DNA from: an uncultured Myxococcales bacterium
Lineage (GTDB): Bacteria > Myxococcota_A > Polyangia > Polyangiales > Polyangiaceae
Direction of reading: 5' to 3'
DNA: 64,000 bases
Assembly: GCA_937949945.1 (NCBI GenBank)
Contig: CALFEQ010000020.1
Location: 1 to 64,000 of the forward strand
A program made the translations under genes and the position numbers. The notes beneath the pieces are model-generated. The model was not told the DNA's origin. It saw only the letters and a program-made list of their open reading frames with translations, and ran no database searches. Positions 1 through 8,680 of the stretch are shown piece by piece (positions within the stretch are counted from its first letter, which is position 1; each line of letters opens with the position of its first letter).

Positions 1-471
1 GTCGAGCGCCTCGACGCGCTCTCCGTCGACGGTGACCTCCGCGCCCTCCGGCACCTCGAAGCGGAGCGCGCCCAGATGGGAGCGCGCCTCGGTCCGCCCC
101 GTCTCGACGATGGTCTTCAGCTTCGGCGGCATCTCGCCCACCTCCGCGAGGAACGCGTCGAACGTGCGCGCCGCCTCGAGCCAGCGGCCCGCCTTGAGCG
201 CGCTCTGCGCGAGCATGAGCGTCGTCGCCGGTCGCGGCCTGAGGGCGGACGCCTGGAGGAAGGCGGCGCGCGCCTCCTCGTACCGCCGCTTGTTGTAGAG
301 GCGGACGCCCTCGTCGAAGCGAGCCTTCGCCGCGCGCTCGATCGCCTCGTCGTTCGGCGCTCGGGTCCCCTCGCTCGAGCGCGCGGGGCGTCGCGGCGCG
401 GCCTCTACGGTCGACGCCTGGAGGATGCAAGCGACGGCGGAGAGCGCGAGGAGGCGAGAGGTGCGGGCCAT
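1..471 (-). CDS. TPR/PEGA-type exported protein, 3' end outside window
   Basis: This gene is partial: 157 codons are visible and it continues past the left edge. The start ATG overlaps the TGA of the upstream beta-barrel gene (TGATG), so the two are probably translationally coupled. The protein opens with a signal peptide (MARTSRLLALSAVACILQAS), followed by a TPR-like helical stretch (RFDEGVRLYNKRRYEEARAAF at about residues 48-68, then further helices) and, near the visible end, a PEGA-like beta segment (FEVPEGAEVTVDGERVEAL). In myxobacteria such proteins are periplasmic or envelope-associated and of unknown function. It is the last visible gene of the minus-strand envelope operon that begins near position 6484. 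The function is not known; the domain calls are by eye. Confidence 0.75.
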   Translation of the reverse strand, partial: MARTSRLLALSAVACILQASTVEAAPRRPARSSEGTRAPNDEAIERAAKARFDEGVRLYNKRRYEEARAAFLQASALRPRPATTLMLAQSALKAGRWLEAARTFDAFLAEVGEMPPKLKTIVETGRTEARSHLGALRFEVPEGAEVTVDGERVEALD

Positions 472-2216
472 CAGAACGTGTACCTCATGGTCAGGTAGAG
501 GCTCTCGTTGCGACGGTAGTAGCTGCCGAAGGAGCCGCCCCGGCCGTCGACCGCGAGGTAGCCGACGCGAATGGTGAGCGACGGCGACGCCCACCCGATC
601 TCCGGGCGCACGACCCACGCGAAGGGATGCACGCTGACGAGCGAGCGCGCCTCGAAGACGATGCTCTCGAAGAACGTCCAGCGGATGGCGTTCGCGATCG
701 CGACGTTGTTCTCCCTCACGAACAGGAGCGGGCCGTCGTTCGCCTGGTTCGGGGTCGGCACGATCGGTACCTCGGGGCCGAGCAGCCGCATGTACGACGC
801 CTCGAGGACGATCACCTTGCCGAACCCGCGCTGGTACTCGACGCCCGCGACGGCCTGCGCCGTGGGGCGCGCGACCGAGTTGAGGTTGTCCCGCGTGTAG
901 AACGTCATCGCGGTGTCGAACGCCGCGTCGAGGCGCAGCACGAGCGGGCCCGCGGTCGTCGCGAGATCGGCCCCGACGTGGTGCCGCCGCACGGCCTCGA
1001 CGACGAACGGGCCGCCGTACGCGGCCGACTTCTCCTGCTGGATGGCGTAGATCCTCGCGAAGTGCCCGGGGCCCGATCCCGGCGCGTCGAGCTCCGCGGC
1101 GATCTCGGGATCGAGGTACACGTACGGCGAGCGGTCGCGACCGTAGTGGTAGTAGTACGACGCGTCGAAGCTCCCGAAGTGGAAGCGCAACGACGCGCCG
1201 ATCGACGCGCCGTCGAACGCGGCCTTCGACGCCCGCGCGCGCGCGAGCGCGGCCTCGATCTCGCCGGGGTCGCGGCCCTGGCCGTGCGTGCCGAAGAACT
1301 TGCGGACGTGCCGCGGCGCGTCCGGCTGCACGAGCGACCAGTTGTTGCCGTAGATCGACGCGCGATCCGGGACGAAGAACGGCTGCGCGACGACGCCGAG
1401 CACCGCGATGCCGAGGTCGAAGTCGGTGCGCGCGGCGAGCGTCGGGATGTGGATCATCTCCGGATCGAGCTGCATCCGGTTGCGCGTGTCGCGCGCGTTG
1501 AGCACGTCGTTCGGCGCGAACGCGTCGGAGTTGCCCCAGACGACGCGCTGCTGCCCGATGCGCACGTCGACGCGCTCGCCGTAGAAGCCGAGATAGGCCT
1601 CGCGGAGCATCGGCTCGACGAGCACCGAGCGCACCTCGCGCGCGTCGGCCGGCTCGCCCGGACGCCCCTCGAGCATCGCCGCCGTGTACGCGATCGATCC
1701 CGAGAGCACGGCCTGGAACGACCTGCCGCGCGAGTAGCGCACGTCCATGTACGCCTGGTTCACGCTCGTCGCGCGCTCGTAACCGACGCGCTCCTCCGTC
1801 GGCACCGGCGTGCTGCCGATCATCCGCGGCGCGGCGCCTTCCGGCGACAGGCCGATGGCGAGCGTGGTGCGCGCGAAGCCGCGGACCTCGATCTTGTCGT
1901 TCTTCGCCGGCTCCGGCTCCGCGCTCGAGAACGGGCCCGGGCCCGCCTCGTCGTCGATCACCTCGATGATCTCGTCGTCGCCTCCGCCGGTGTCCGTCGC
2001 CGGCGAGGAGTCGGGCTCGCCGCCGGCGCCTTGTCCGCCCTCGGGCTGCTCGTCGCGGCGCTCGCCTTCGTCCTTGCGGTCCTCGTCGTCCTCCTCTCGC
2101 GTCGTGTCCTGAGCGGCGGCCTCGCGCGGGCACGCGATCGAGCCGGCGAGGGCGAGGGACGCGATCCACGGGGCCGCGCGGCTCGGCCAGCTTCCTCTAC
2201 CCAGCATCGGTCGCAT
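471..2216 (-). CDS. DUF1302-like outer-membrane beta-barrel protein
   Basis: A 581-residue exported protein. It has a long signal peptide (cleavage probably after AREAAAQ-type sequence near residue 36), an acidic low-complexity linker (about 37-100), and then a beta-barrel with alternating hydrophobic strands that ends in an aromatic residue (LYLTMRYTF), as expected for Bam-dependent insertion. The segment RIGQQRVVWGNSDAFAPND (about residues 220-238) matches the DUF1302/alginate-export-like porin signature. Relatives usually sit beside a LolA-like carrier and an RND/MMPL or ABC transporter. Here the neighbours are a LolA-like protein and an ABC/FtsX pair, so a role in moving a lipid or lipoprotein to the outer membrane is plausible, though inferred only from context. 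The stop overlaps the next gene's start. Confidence 0.75.
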   Translation of the reverse strand: MRPMLGRGSWPSRAAPWIASLALAGSIACPREAAAQDTTREEDDEDRKDEGERRDEQPEGGQGAGGEPDSSPATDTGGGDDEIIEVIDDEAGPGPFSSAEPEPAKNDKIEVRGFARTTLAIGLSPEGAAPRMIGSTPVPTEERVGYERATSVNQAYMDVRYSRGRSFQAVLSGSIAYTAAMLEGRPGEPADAREVRSVLVEPMLREAYLGFYGERVDVRIGQQRVVWGNSDAFAPNDVLNARDTRNRMQLDPEMIHIPTLAARTDFDLGIAVLGVVAQPFFVPDRASIYGNNWSLVQPDAPRHVRKFFGTHGQGRDPGEIEAALARARASKAAFDGASIGASLRFHFGSFDASYYYHYGRDRSPYVYLDPEIAAELDAPGSGPGHFARIYAIQQEKSAAYGGPFVVEAVRRHHVGADLATTAGPLVLRLDAAFDTAMTFYTRDNLNSVARPTAQAVAGVEYQRGFGKVIVLEASYMRLLGPEVPIVPTPNQANDGPLLFVRENNVAIANAIRWTFFESIVFEARSLVSVHPFAWVVRPEIGWASPSLTIRVGYLAVDGRGGSFGSYYRRNESLYLTMRYTF

Positions 2217-2279
2217 CTCGCTGATCCGGCCGGAGAGGCGGCGCCCGACGCGACGCCCGCCGAAGAGCGTCGCGTCCGC

Positions 2280-4835
2280 TCAGCCGAGCGCCCGGCCGCG
2301 AAGCGCCGACGAGAGATCGAGCTGCACGAGCGCGCGGATGCCGGGCACCGCGGCGAGCACGAGGAACACGAGCGTCGGGCCGCAGCACACCGACAGATCC
2401 GCCGCGCGCAGGTCGAGCGGTATCCAGAACCACGCCTCGGCCATCGGAACCCGCAGCGCGTACGCCGTGGCAGCCCACGTGCCGAGGGATAGCACGATAC
2501 CCGCCGCCGCGAGCACGCCGACCTCCGTGAGGACGATTCGGGCGATCTCGGTGCCCGCGTAGCCCATCGACCGGAGCGTCGCGTACTCGGTCTCGCGCTC
2601 GACGAGCAAAAAGCCGAGGACCCCGAGGAGGAAGAGGAACGCCAAGACGCCGCCGAGGACGACGAACGGGACCACGATGACGTTGAAGGCGGACAGATAC
2701 GCGAGCGTCGCGCGGGCGTACTCGGTCCGGATCTCGACGCTCGTGACGAGCTCCTCGTCGAGCAGCGCGCTCTTCGGATCGCGCGGCACGTCCTGCGACG
2801 GCTCCACGGCGGCGTTCGTGACGCCGGCGGGGAGGGCGCGCGCCGTCGTCTCGTCGATGTCGATGCGCTCGAGCACCTCCGCGGTCGAGGCGGGGCGCGC
2901 CGGCTCGGAGTCGTCGGTGCTCGGCGCGGCCTCGCTCGCGGGATGGGCCGCGTGCTCGGTCGCGCCCGTCGAGCGCGCAGGCTCGTCGCCGAACTTCATG
3001 TACACGCCGGACACCTTGCCCTCGAGCCCGAAGATGCGCTGCGCCGTCCCGCGCGGCACGATGAGGGTCGAGAGCGCCGCGTCCGTGACGACGCCGACGA
3101 CGACGAGCTCGTGCTGCACGCCGCGGCGGGTCACCGTCACGACCTCGCCGATGCGCGGAGGCCGGTCGCCGGCGAACGCGGAGTTGAGGAGGGCCTCGGC
3201 CGCGTGATCGTCGGTGAACGGACTGCCGCCCGTGACGCCGAGGCTCACGAGGTCGCTCTTCGCGGGCAGGCCGCGGACGCGCATCTCCTCGACGATGCCG
3301 TCGGCTCGACGCACGGACGCGTAGCCTTGGACGTAGCCGTCCCACGCCGCGACGCCCTTGCCCGCCAACAGGTCCTCGACCTGCGCTTCGGCGAGCGGCA
3401 CCTTGAACGACGCGAGCGCGTCCCAGTGGAGGCGATCGGCTTGGTCCTGCGCCCACGTCTCCCACGAGGCGATCGACGTGAGCAGCCCCGCCGGCAGCGC
3501 GACGGCGAGCGCGACGAGCGTCGCCGTCGCGAGCGAGAGGCGCACGCGACGGAAGACGTTGCGGACCGCGTAACGCACGGACGTGCTGCCCGCGAGGAGC
3601 CGCTCGACGAACGCCGGCAGCCCGACGAAGCGGACCTCGCCGCCGCCACGGAGCGCGTGCGAAGGACGGAGGCGCAGCACGCCGAGCGTCGCCGGCAGCG
3701 CGGAGAGCAGGCCGACGAGCACGCTGCACCCGGCCGCGAGCGCGAGCCAGCCCGGGCACGACGGCATCATCGGCTCCGGGAAGCCCGTGATCGCGGCCGT
3801 CGTGCGCGCCACCGCGCGTCCGAAGAAGATCGCTGCAGGGATCCCCGCCGTGCCACCGAGCACTCCGGGGGTGAGCCCGAGGAGGAAGAAGCACCCGGCG
3901 AGCTGCGCCGGCGAGAATCCCTGAGCGAGGAGGCAACCGATCTCTCGCCGCCGCTCGGCGACGAGACGGTGCACGGCGATGAACGCGACGATCGACGCCA
4001 TGAGCGCGACGAGCAGCGCGATCGTCGGAGTGACCGAGCGCGATCCCGAGAGCAGGACGTCGATGAAACGGTGTCCGAACGTCGCGTCCTTCGTCACGAC
4101 GCGCTCGATCTCGAGCCCGTCGAGCGCCGCGAGCACGGCGCGCGTCGTCGCGCGCGCGTCCGCCTCGGGCGAGAACGAGAAGACGACGTCGTTGTAGAGC
4201 TCGTCGGGGAACGTCCGATCGAGCGCCTCGCGCGACGCGTAGACGACCCCGAGCGAGCCCTTGTGCGGGACGAGCAGCTCCGGGTTCGCGGTCGGCACGA
4301 GGTACTCGGCGGAGAGGCCGACACCGGCGACCACGAACCTGGAGGAGAAGCGGCGCGGGTTGAGGACGATCTCGTCGCCGATGCCGATGGAGTGCGACGC
4401 GGCGAACGAGCGATCGACGATCGCGAGGTCGGGGGCGCCGGGCCGGAGCCAGCGCCCCTCGAGCAGCTCGATGTCGTCGACGGGCGGTCGAGCGGAAGGA
4501 TCGAGGTACTGGACGACGACGGGCAAAGGCGCGCCGCTCGACTTCTCCATGTAGCCGAGCGAGACGAAGCGCCGGTTCACCGCGGCGACGCCCGGGATGG
4601 CCCGGAGCGCCTCGAGCGAGGGCATCTCCTCGCGCGACGCGGGCACGAACTGCACCTCGAGATCGGCGAGGCGAAGCCGCTCGGACCACGTGTCACGCGT
4701 GAAGTAGAGGCTCTCCTGGGCGATGTAGCCGCCGCCGAGAGCGGCGGCCTGGAGCGTGAGGATGAGCGCAATGATCGCGAAGCGTCCCTTGGCGTGGAGG
4801 AGCTCGCGCCAGACGAAGCGGAGCAGCGTCGTCAT
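2280..4835 (-). CDS. FtsX-type ABC transporter permease
   Basis: An 851-residue inner-membrane permease. The ATG is taken at 4835 because it overlaps the TGA of the upstream ATPase gene (ATGA) and the protein begins directly with a membrane segment (RFAIIALILTLQAAALGGGY). An extracytoplasmic domain follows, then two FtsX-like membrane modules: one around residues 250-380, containing VAERRREIGCLLAQGFSP, and one near the C-terminus, containing VERETEYATLRSMGYAGTEI. This duplicated layout resembles large MacB/LolCE-like permeases. It should pair with the ATPase encoded just upstream. Substrate is unknown; the adjacent LolA-like carrier suggests a lipoprotein or lipid. A reading frame continues open far upstream through the ATPase region, but that part is out-of-frame translation of other genes. 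Confidence 0.85.
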   Translation of the reverse strand: MTTLLRFVWRELLHAKGRFAIIALILTLQAAALGGGYIAQESLYFTRDTWSERLRLADLEVQFVPASREEMPSLEALRAIPGVAAVNRRFVSLGYMEKSSGAPLPVVVQYLDPSARPPVDDIELLEGRWLRPGAPDLAIVDRSFAASHSIGIGDEIVLNPRRFSSRFVVAGVGLSAEYLVPTANPELLVPHKGSLGVVYASREALDRTFPDELYNDVVFSFSPEADARATTRAVLAALDGLEIERVVTKDATFGHRFIDVLLSGSRSVTPTIALLVALMASIVAFIAVHRLVAERRREIGCLLAQGFSPAQLAGCFFLLGLTPGVLGGTAGIPAAIFFGRAVARTTAAITGFPEPMMPSCPGWLALAAGCSVLVGLLSALPATLGVLRLRPSHALRGGGEVRFVGLPAFVERLLAGSTSVRYAVRNVFRRVRLSLATATLVALAVALPAGLLTSIASWETWAQDQADRLHWDALASFKVPLAEAQVEDLLAGKGVAAWDGYVQGYASVRRADGIVEEMRVRGLPAKSDLVSLGVTGGSPFTDDHAAEALLNSAFAGDRPPRIGEVVTVTRRGVQHELVVVGVVTDAALSTLIVPRGTAQRIFGLEGKVSGVYMKFGDEPARSTGATEHAAHPASEAAPSTDDSEPARPASTAEVLERIDIDETTARALPAGVTNAAVEPSQDVPRDPKSALLDEELVTSVEIRTEYARATLAYLSAFNVIVVPFVVLGGVLAFLFLLGVLGFLLVERETEYATLRSMGYAGTEIARIVLTEVGVLAAAGIVLSLGTWAATAYALRVPMAEAWFWIPLDLRAADLSVCCGPTLVFLVLAAVPGIRALVQLDLSSALRGRALG

Positions 4836-5614
4836 CGCCAGTTGCCCGCCGCGCGCAGACCCAGAGCCCGACGAACCGCGATCCCGGACTCGCGGCGGCG
4901 GACCGTGAGGATTTCGTCGGCCTCGAGCGCCTCGGGCGAGGGGAGGGCGACGCGGCCGTCGCGCAGGCGAAGGACGTCGTCCGCCCGCGCGGCGAGCTCG
5001 TGATCGTGCGTCACCATGATGCAGGTGAGGCCGTTCTCGCGCTGCAGCTCGCGGATGCAGGCGAAGACCAGCGCGCCCGACTCCTCGTCGAGGTTGCCCG
5101 TCGGCTCGTCGGCGAGAATGAGCTTCGGCTCGCGCGCGAGCACGCGGGCCACGGCGACCCGCTGCTGCTGGCCACCGGAGAGCTGCGCGGGGAAACGATG
5201 CGCGAGGTCGACCATGCCGACGCGCGCGAGCCAATCCATCGCGCGGGCGCGGCGCGCACGGCTCGACAGGCCGAGGAACTCGAGGCCGGACTCGACGTTC
5301 TCGACCGCGGTGAGGGTCGGCAGCAGGTTGTAGAACTGGAAGACGAAGCCGACCGAGCGGCGCCGGTACTCCGTCAGCTCGCGAGGCGACGCCGAGAGCA
5401 GGTCGAGGCCGTCGACGACGACGCTCCCCGAGTCGCCCTTCTCGAGCGCGCCGAGCACGCTGAGGAGCGTCGTCTTCCCGCAGCCGGACGGCCCGACGAT
5501 CGCGGTGAACGCACCGCGCGCGAAGCTCGCCGACACCTCGCGAAGGACCGGGGTCGCGAGCGCGCCCTGTCCGTACGTCTTGCACAGCCGATTCACCGCG
5601 ACGAGCGTGTCCAT
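4832..5614 (-). CDS. ABC transporter ATP-binding protein (LolD/MacB-like)
   Basis: A 260-residue nucleotide-binding subunit. Walker A is GPSGCGKTT (residues 41-49), the Q-loop is near FVFQFYNLLP, the ABC signature is LSGGQ (145-149), Walker B is LILADE (165-170) followed by PTGNLD, and the H-loop is MVTHDHE. The PTGNLD motif and overall length are typical of the LolD/MacB/FtsE subgroup, which powers FtsX-type permeases from the cytoplasmic face. Its stop codon overlaps the permease start by four bases. The C-terminal tail after DGRVALPSPEALEADE is a little longer than in E. coli LolD. Assignment to the family is secure; the transported substrate is not known. Confidence 0.92.
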   Translation of the reverse strand: MDTLVAVNRLCKTYGQGALATPVLREVSASFARGAFTAIVGPSGCGKTTLLSVLGALEKGDSGSVVVDGLDLLSASPRELTEYRRRSVGFVFQFYNLLPTLTAVENVESGLEFLGLSSRARRARAMDWLARVGMVDLAHRFPAQLSGGQQQRVAVARVLAREPKLILADEPTGNLDEESGALVFACIRELQRENGLTCIMVTHDHELAARADDVLRLRDGRVALPSPEALEADEILTVRRRESGIAVRRALGLRAAGNWR

Positions 5615-5665
5615 GGCACCGACCTCTCTCGATTCCGTTCGACGACCTCGAGCGCCCTCGCGCGC

Positions 5666-6484
5666 TCAGCCCTTCTCGATCGCGCGGACGGAGAAGCTCG
5701 CCTCGGGGATGTCGTCGCGACGGTCGATCTTCTCGAGCACGAGCTCGGTGCTGCGTCCCGTCGTGTTGTCGGTCATGCGCGAGCCGGTGATGAACCAGCG
5801 CCCGCCGTGGCGCTGGATCTCCTTCGCGACGAGCGTCTTCACCGCCTTGCCCTGCTTGTCGAACATCACCCACTTGAGCGGGACGTAGTTGTCCTTGCGG
5901 ACCCAGAGGTCGATCCGCCCGTAGACGGCGTCGGGGTTCGTCGGCTTGACCGCGACGTGATAGCAGTCGAACCGCCCGACCTTCTCGTCGGCCTCGAGGC
6001 GCGACGTGCTCTGGCGGAGGTCGCGGCCGTCGAGGTCGGCGTACGAGAAGTCCGTCCCCATGAACGAGTCGGCGCGGTTCGAGCCGGCGATGCGGCGTGA
6101 CCTCTTCAGCTCGGGCGTGTAGAGGAAGCGCTCGTCGTCCGAGCTCGAGCTCTGGATCTGGAGGAACTTCATGCCCGCGACGTCCGCCGGCGCGTGGAAG
6201 GTGATGAGGCTCTTGCCGAGCGGCGGGTTGTGGCGGCGGCTCTTCGCCTCGAAGACGAGCGCGCGCGTCTTTCCGGACTTCTCTCGGACGATGGCCTTGG
6301 CGCTCACCTCGGCGCCGCTCAGGCCCCACGGATCCTGCTCCACCACCTTCGCGACGATCTGGGAAGCCGTGAGCGCGGGCGCGGCGGCCTTGGTCTCTGC
6401 TGCGGCCTCGACCGGCACATGGATGCCGCCGAAGCACGCAGCGGCGATCACGACGAGACGGGTGAGAGCGTGCGAGGTTTTCAT
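5666..6484 (-). CDS. LolA-like outer membrane lipoprotein-sorting family protein
   Basis: A 272-residue periplasmic protein with a clear signal peptide (about residues 1-30, ending near VEAAAE). The mature part is a LolA/LppX-like beta fold as in the 'outer membrane lipoprotein-sorting protein' family. Family-typical segments are SKTRALVFEAKSRR-like strands, KFLQIQSSSSDDERFLYTPE, the conserved FMGTDFSYADLDGRDL and YGRIDLWVRKDNYVPLKW. These proteins carry hydrophobic cargo in a concave beta-sheet and often accompany MMPL or ABC exporters and DUF1302 barrels. It is the first gene of the minus-strand operon; the ATG at 6484 is preceded by AGGAG about ten bases upstream. Which cargo it carries cannot be read from the sequence. 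Confidence 0.85.
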   Translation of the reverse strand: MKTSHALTRLVVIAAACFGGIHVPVEAAAETKAAAPALTASQIVAKVVEQDPWGLSGAEVSAKAIVREKSGKTRALVFEAKSRRHNPPLGKSLITFHAPADVAGMKFLQIQSSSSDDERFLYTPELKRSRRIAGSNRADSFMGTDFSYADLDGRDLRQSTSRLEADEKVGRFDCYHVAVKPTNPDAVYGRIDLWVRKDNYVPLKWVMFDKQGKAVKTLVAKEIQRHGGRWFITGSRMTDNTTGRSTELVLEKIDRRDDIPEASFSVRAIEKG

Positions 6485-6959
6485 TTTCGTAGGCTCCTAG
6501 GACAAGACGAAGTCGTCGCGGCCGACGGCTGGCCGCCAAGAGGTGCGGACGGGCACGAGCTCGGAGCTCGGCTCGCCCTCGTTCGCCGCCGACGCCCTCC
6601 TCGACGCCGCCGGCGCTGCAACCGTTCATCCCTGGTGCAACGACGATGCCGCCGCGAGGAGCGCGCTCGCGACCGTTTCGCCCGCGCAAGAACCGCGCGC
6701 TTTCGACGGAACGTGGGCTTCGCCGCGTTCGAGGAGCGGATCGCTCGGATCTGGATCGTCCGTGCGGCCGACGCCCGACGGTGACGAGGCTGGTCGGGCA
6801 CGTATCCATTCGAAATCTCCCGCACATCGGGCCGTTCGACGCGGGCGCGGCCGCCCGATCTCTGCACGCGACCGCCTCCGCCCGGATCGCTCACCCACCG
6901 CCCGAGGCCGCTCGACCCGCGAGGTCGACCGTTGGTCCGCCTCTTGTACGAAGGCGGGC
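6485..6959. promoter_or_regulatory. Divergent intergenic region, no gene recognised
   Basis: This 475-base gap separates the start of the LolA-like operon (minus) from the Cys-rich lipoprotein (plus) and must hold both promoters. Several open frames cross it, but none has a credible start, signal or domain. I see no convincing sigma-70 boxes, hairpin or repeat. Confidence 0.4.
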
Positions 6960-8270
6960 ATGCGCGCCTTCGTGCGAACGAGCGTCCGGCTGATCCTCGC
7001 CTCCACGGGGCTGTCCCTCGTCTGGGCGTGCAGCGTCGCCGACATCCCGGGCGTGGGACCGGCGCCTCGAGTGGACGACGCCCCGCTCTCGAGCGCGGCG
7101 ACCTGCGCGGAGCCTCTCGAAGCGAACGAAATCGACAAGCTCACCGCCTGCGCGTGCAAGAGCGGAGGGCGCGCGCACTGCCTCTCGAAGTCGAAGGTCC
7201 CGAACGGGATCCTCGAGCACCTCGAGGGCTGCGACGGTGACGAAGGCGCCTGCGTGCCCGACACCATCCTCCTCGGCAATCCGCCGAAGGCCTGCAAGGA
7301 CAACGGCGAGGAGGGCCGCTGCCTGAGCGTGTGCGTCAAGACGGTGGCCGAGCTCGGCAGCGTCCTCGGACGCGGAGACGGCGATGCGTGTCCGCCCGAC
7401 GAGCGCTGCGTGCCCTGCGTCGATCCGACGACCGGCAAGTCCACGGGCATCTGCGAGCTCGACGTGCGCGAGCCGGGGGCGTGCAGCGAGGCGGGCAAGG
7501 CGGTCGTCACGAACGAGGGCGAGCCGGTCACGTGCCCGTTCACCGGGAAGCCGATGGACGTGTCGCGGTTCGAAGCGTGCGCGCCCGGCGGCCGCTGCGT
7601 GGAGCGCGCGCTCATCGACCGCCTGGTGACGGACGGCAAGAAGAAGGCGGAGCTCGAGAAGCGCCTCTCGCCGTGCGGCGACGCGGGGCTCTGCGTCCCG
7701 GAGGAGTACCTGAAGGCCTACGGGCAGCACCTCCCCGCGACGTGCACCTCGTTCGCGGGCATCGAGGGTCGCTGCTTCAGCACGGTCTTCGCGGACGTCG
7801 GCGCGCACAAGGACGTCCTCATGCGGGACACCTGCAAGGAGTCCGAGCGCTGCCTTCCGTGCTTCAACCCCGCGACGGGCGAGCCGACGGGCGCGTGCAG
7901 CACCGTCTCGTGCGACGCGCCCAAGACAGAGACCGTCCCGCAGCTGAAGGACTGCTGCCGCAAGGCGGGGACGATGCACGGCAAGTGCATCCCGAGCAGC
8001 GACATCCCGCAGCAGTTCCACGAGCGTCTCGAGCGCCGCGAGTGCTCGAAGAGCGAGCTCTGCGTCCCGGCGGAGAACCTCGATCCGAACGCGACGCCGC
8101 AGACGTGCACGCCGTCCGACGGCGGCAAGGGCGTGTGCGTGAGCGACTGCGTCGACTTCCGTCTGCTCGAGGCGATCTTCCTCCGTCGAGGGAGCTGCCC
8201 CGAGGCGCACTCGTGCGTGCCTTGCGTCCACCCGCGGACGGGCGAGCCGACGGGCGCCCCGGGTTGCTGA
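6960..8270 (+). CDS. Cys-rich secreted lipoprotein with repeated C-x-P-C module
   Basis: A 436-residue protein. The ATG at 6960 is chosen because it begins a classic lipoprotein signal (MRAFVRTSVRLILASTGLSL, then VWAC); in-frame codons further upstream add only low-complexity residues. The mature chain contains many cysteines and at least three copies of the module C-x-P-C-x-[DNH]-P-x-T-G-[KE]-[PS]-T-G, at about residues 150, 298 and 419. Each copy is preceded by a matching Cys-containing stretch (for example ERCVPC, ERCLPC, HSCVPC). Such duplicated disulfide-rich lipoproteins are common in Polyangiales and have no known function. The stop is immediately followed by the stop of the convergent GFA gene. 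Confidence 0.82.
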   Translation: MRAFVRTSVRLILASTGLSLVWACSVADIPGVGPAPRVDDAPLSSAATCAEPLEANEIDKLTACACKSGGRAHCLSKSKVPNGILEHLEGCDGDEGACVPDTILLGNPPKACKDNGEEGRCLSVCVKTVAELGSVLGRGDGDACPPDERCVPCVDPTTGKSTGICELDVREPGACSEAGKAVVTNEGEPVTCPFTGKPMDVSRFEACAPGGRCVERALIDRLVTDGKKKAELEKRLSPCGDAGLCVPEEYLKAYGQHLPATCTSFAGIEGRCFSTVFADVGAHKDVLMRDTCKESERCLPCFNPATGEPTGACSTVSCDAPKTETVPQLKDCCRKAGTMHGKCIPSSDIPQQFHERLERRECSKSELCVPAENLDPNATPQTCTPSDGGKGVCVSDCVDFRLLEAIFLRRGSCPEAHSCVPCVHPRTGEPTGAPGC

Positions 8271-8630
8271 TCAGAGGCTCTTTCCGTCGAAGTCGATGAT
8301 CGACAAGGTCGAGAGATCCACGCCGTCGAGGCAGCGGACGTTGATCCCGTACATCTCCTTGCCGTCGGGTCCGATGCCCCGGCCGAACGAGGCGATACCG
8401 CACCTCGAGCAGAAGAGGTGATGGATGACCTTCTTGTTGAACTGGTAGTCGGTGGTCTTCCCCTCGCCGGACACGAGCTCGAACTTGTCGGGCGAGACGA
8501 ACGTGAGAAGGTGACCCTTCTTCGTACAGATCGAGCAGTTGCAGCGCATGACCTGCGCGAGGTCCGTGGTCACCTTGAAGCGGACGTCGCCGCAGTGGCA
8601 TCCCCCTTCGTACGTCTTTGCGTCGGCCAT
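8271..8630 (-). CDS. GFA/CENP-V fold protein
   Basis: A 119-residue cytoplasmic protein of the GFA family (named after glutathione-dependent formaldehyde-activating enzyme). The zinc ligands are visible: GGCHCG (C11, C13), CNCSIC (C30, C32, C35) and LFCSRCG (C74, C77), matching the family pattern and usual length. Most members lack shown formaldehyde activity, so no reaction is assigned. It is a single-gene unit convergent with the Cys-rich lipoprotein; the two stop codons are directly adjacent with no spacer. Confidence 0.9.
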   Translation of the reverse strand: MADAKTYEGGCHCGDVRFKVTTDLAQVMRCNCSICTKKGHLLTFVSPDKFELVSGEGKTTDYQFNKKVIHHLFCSRCGIASFGRGIGPDGKEMYGINVRCLDGVDLSTLSIIDFDGKSL

Positions 8631-8680
8631 GCGCGACGGACATCACGCACGGCCGGACGCGTCAAGCCTTTGCGAACGGA

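Noticed and set aside
627..2492. Long open frame on the plus strand opposite the beta-barrel gene
   Set aside because: Translation is dominated by Arg/Glu/Asp/Val low complexity, typical of antisense frames in GC-rich coding DNA; no signal or domain, and the minus-strand gene has both.
6481..6894. 137-codon minus-strand frame in the divergent gap
   Set aside because: Arg-rich noise without ribosome site, signal or domain.
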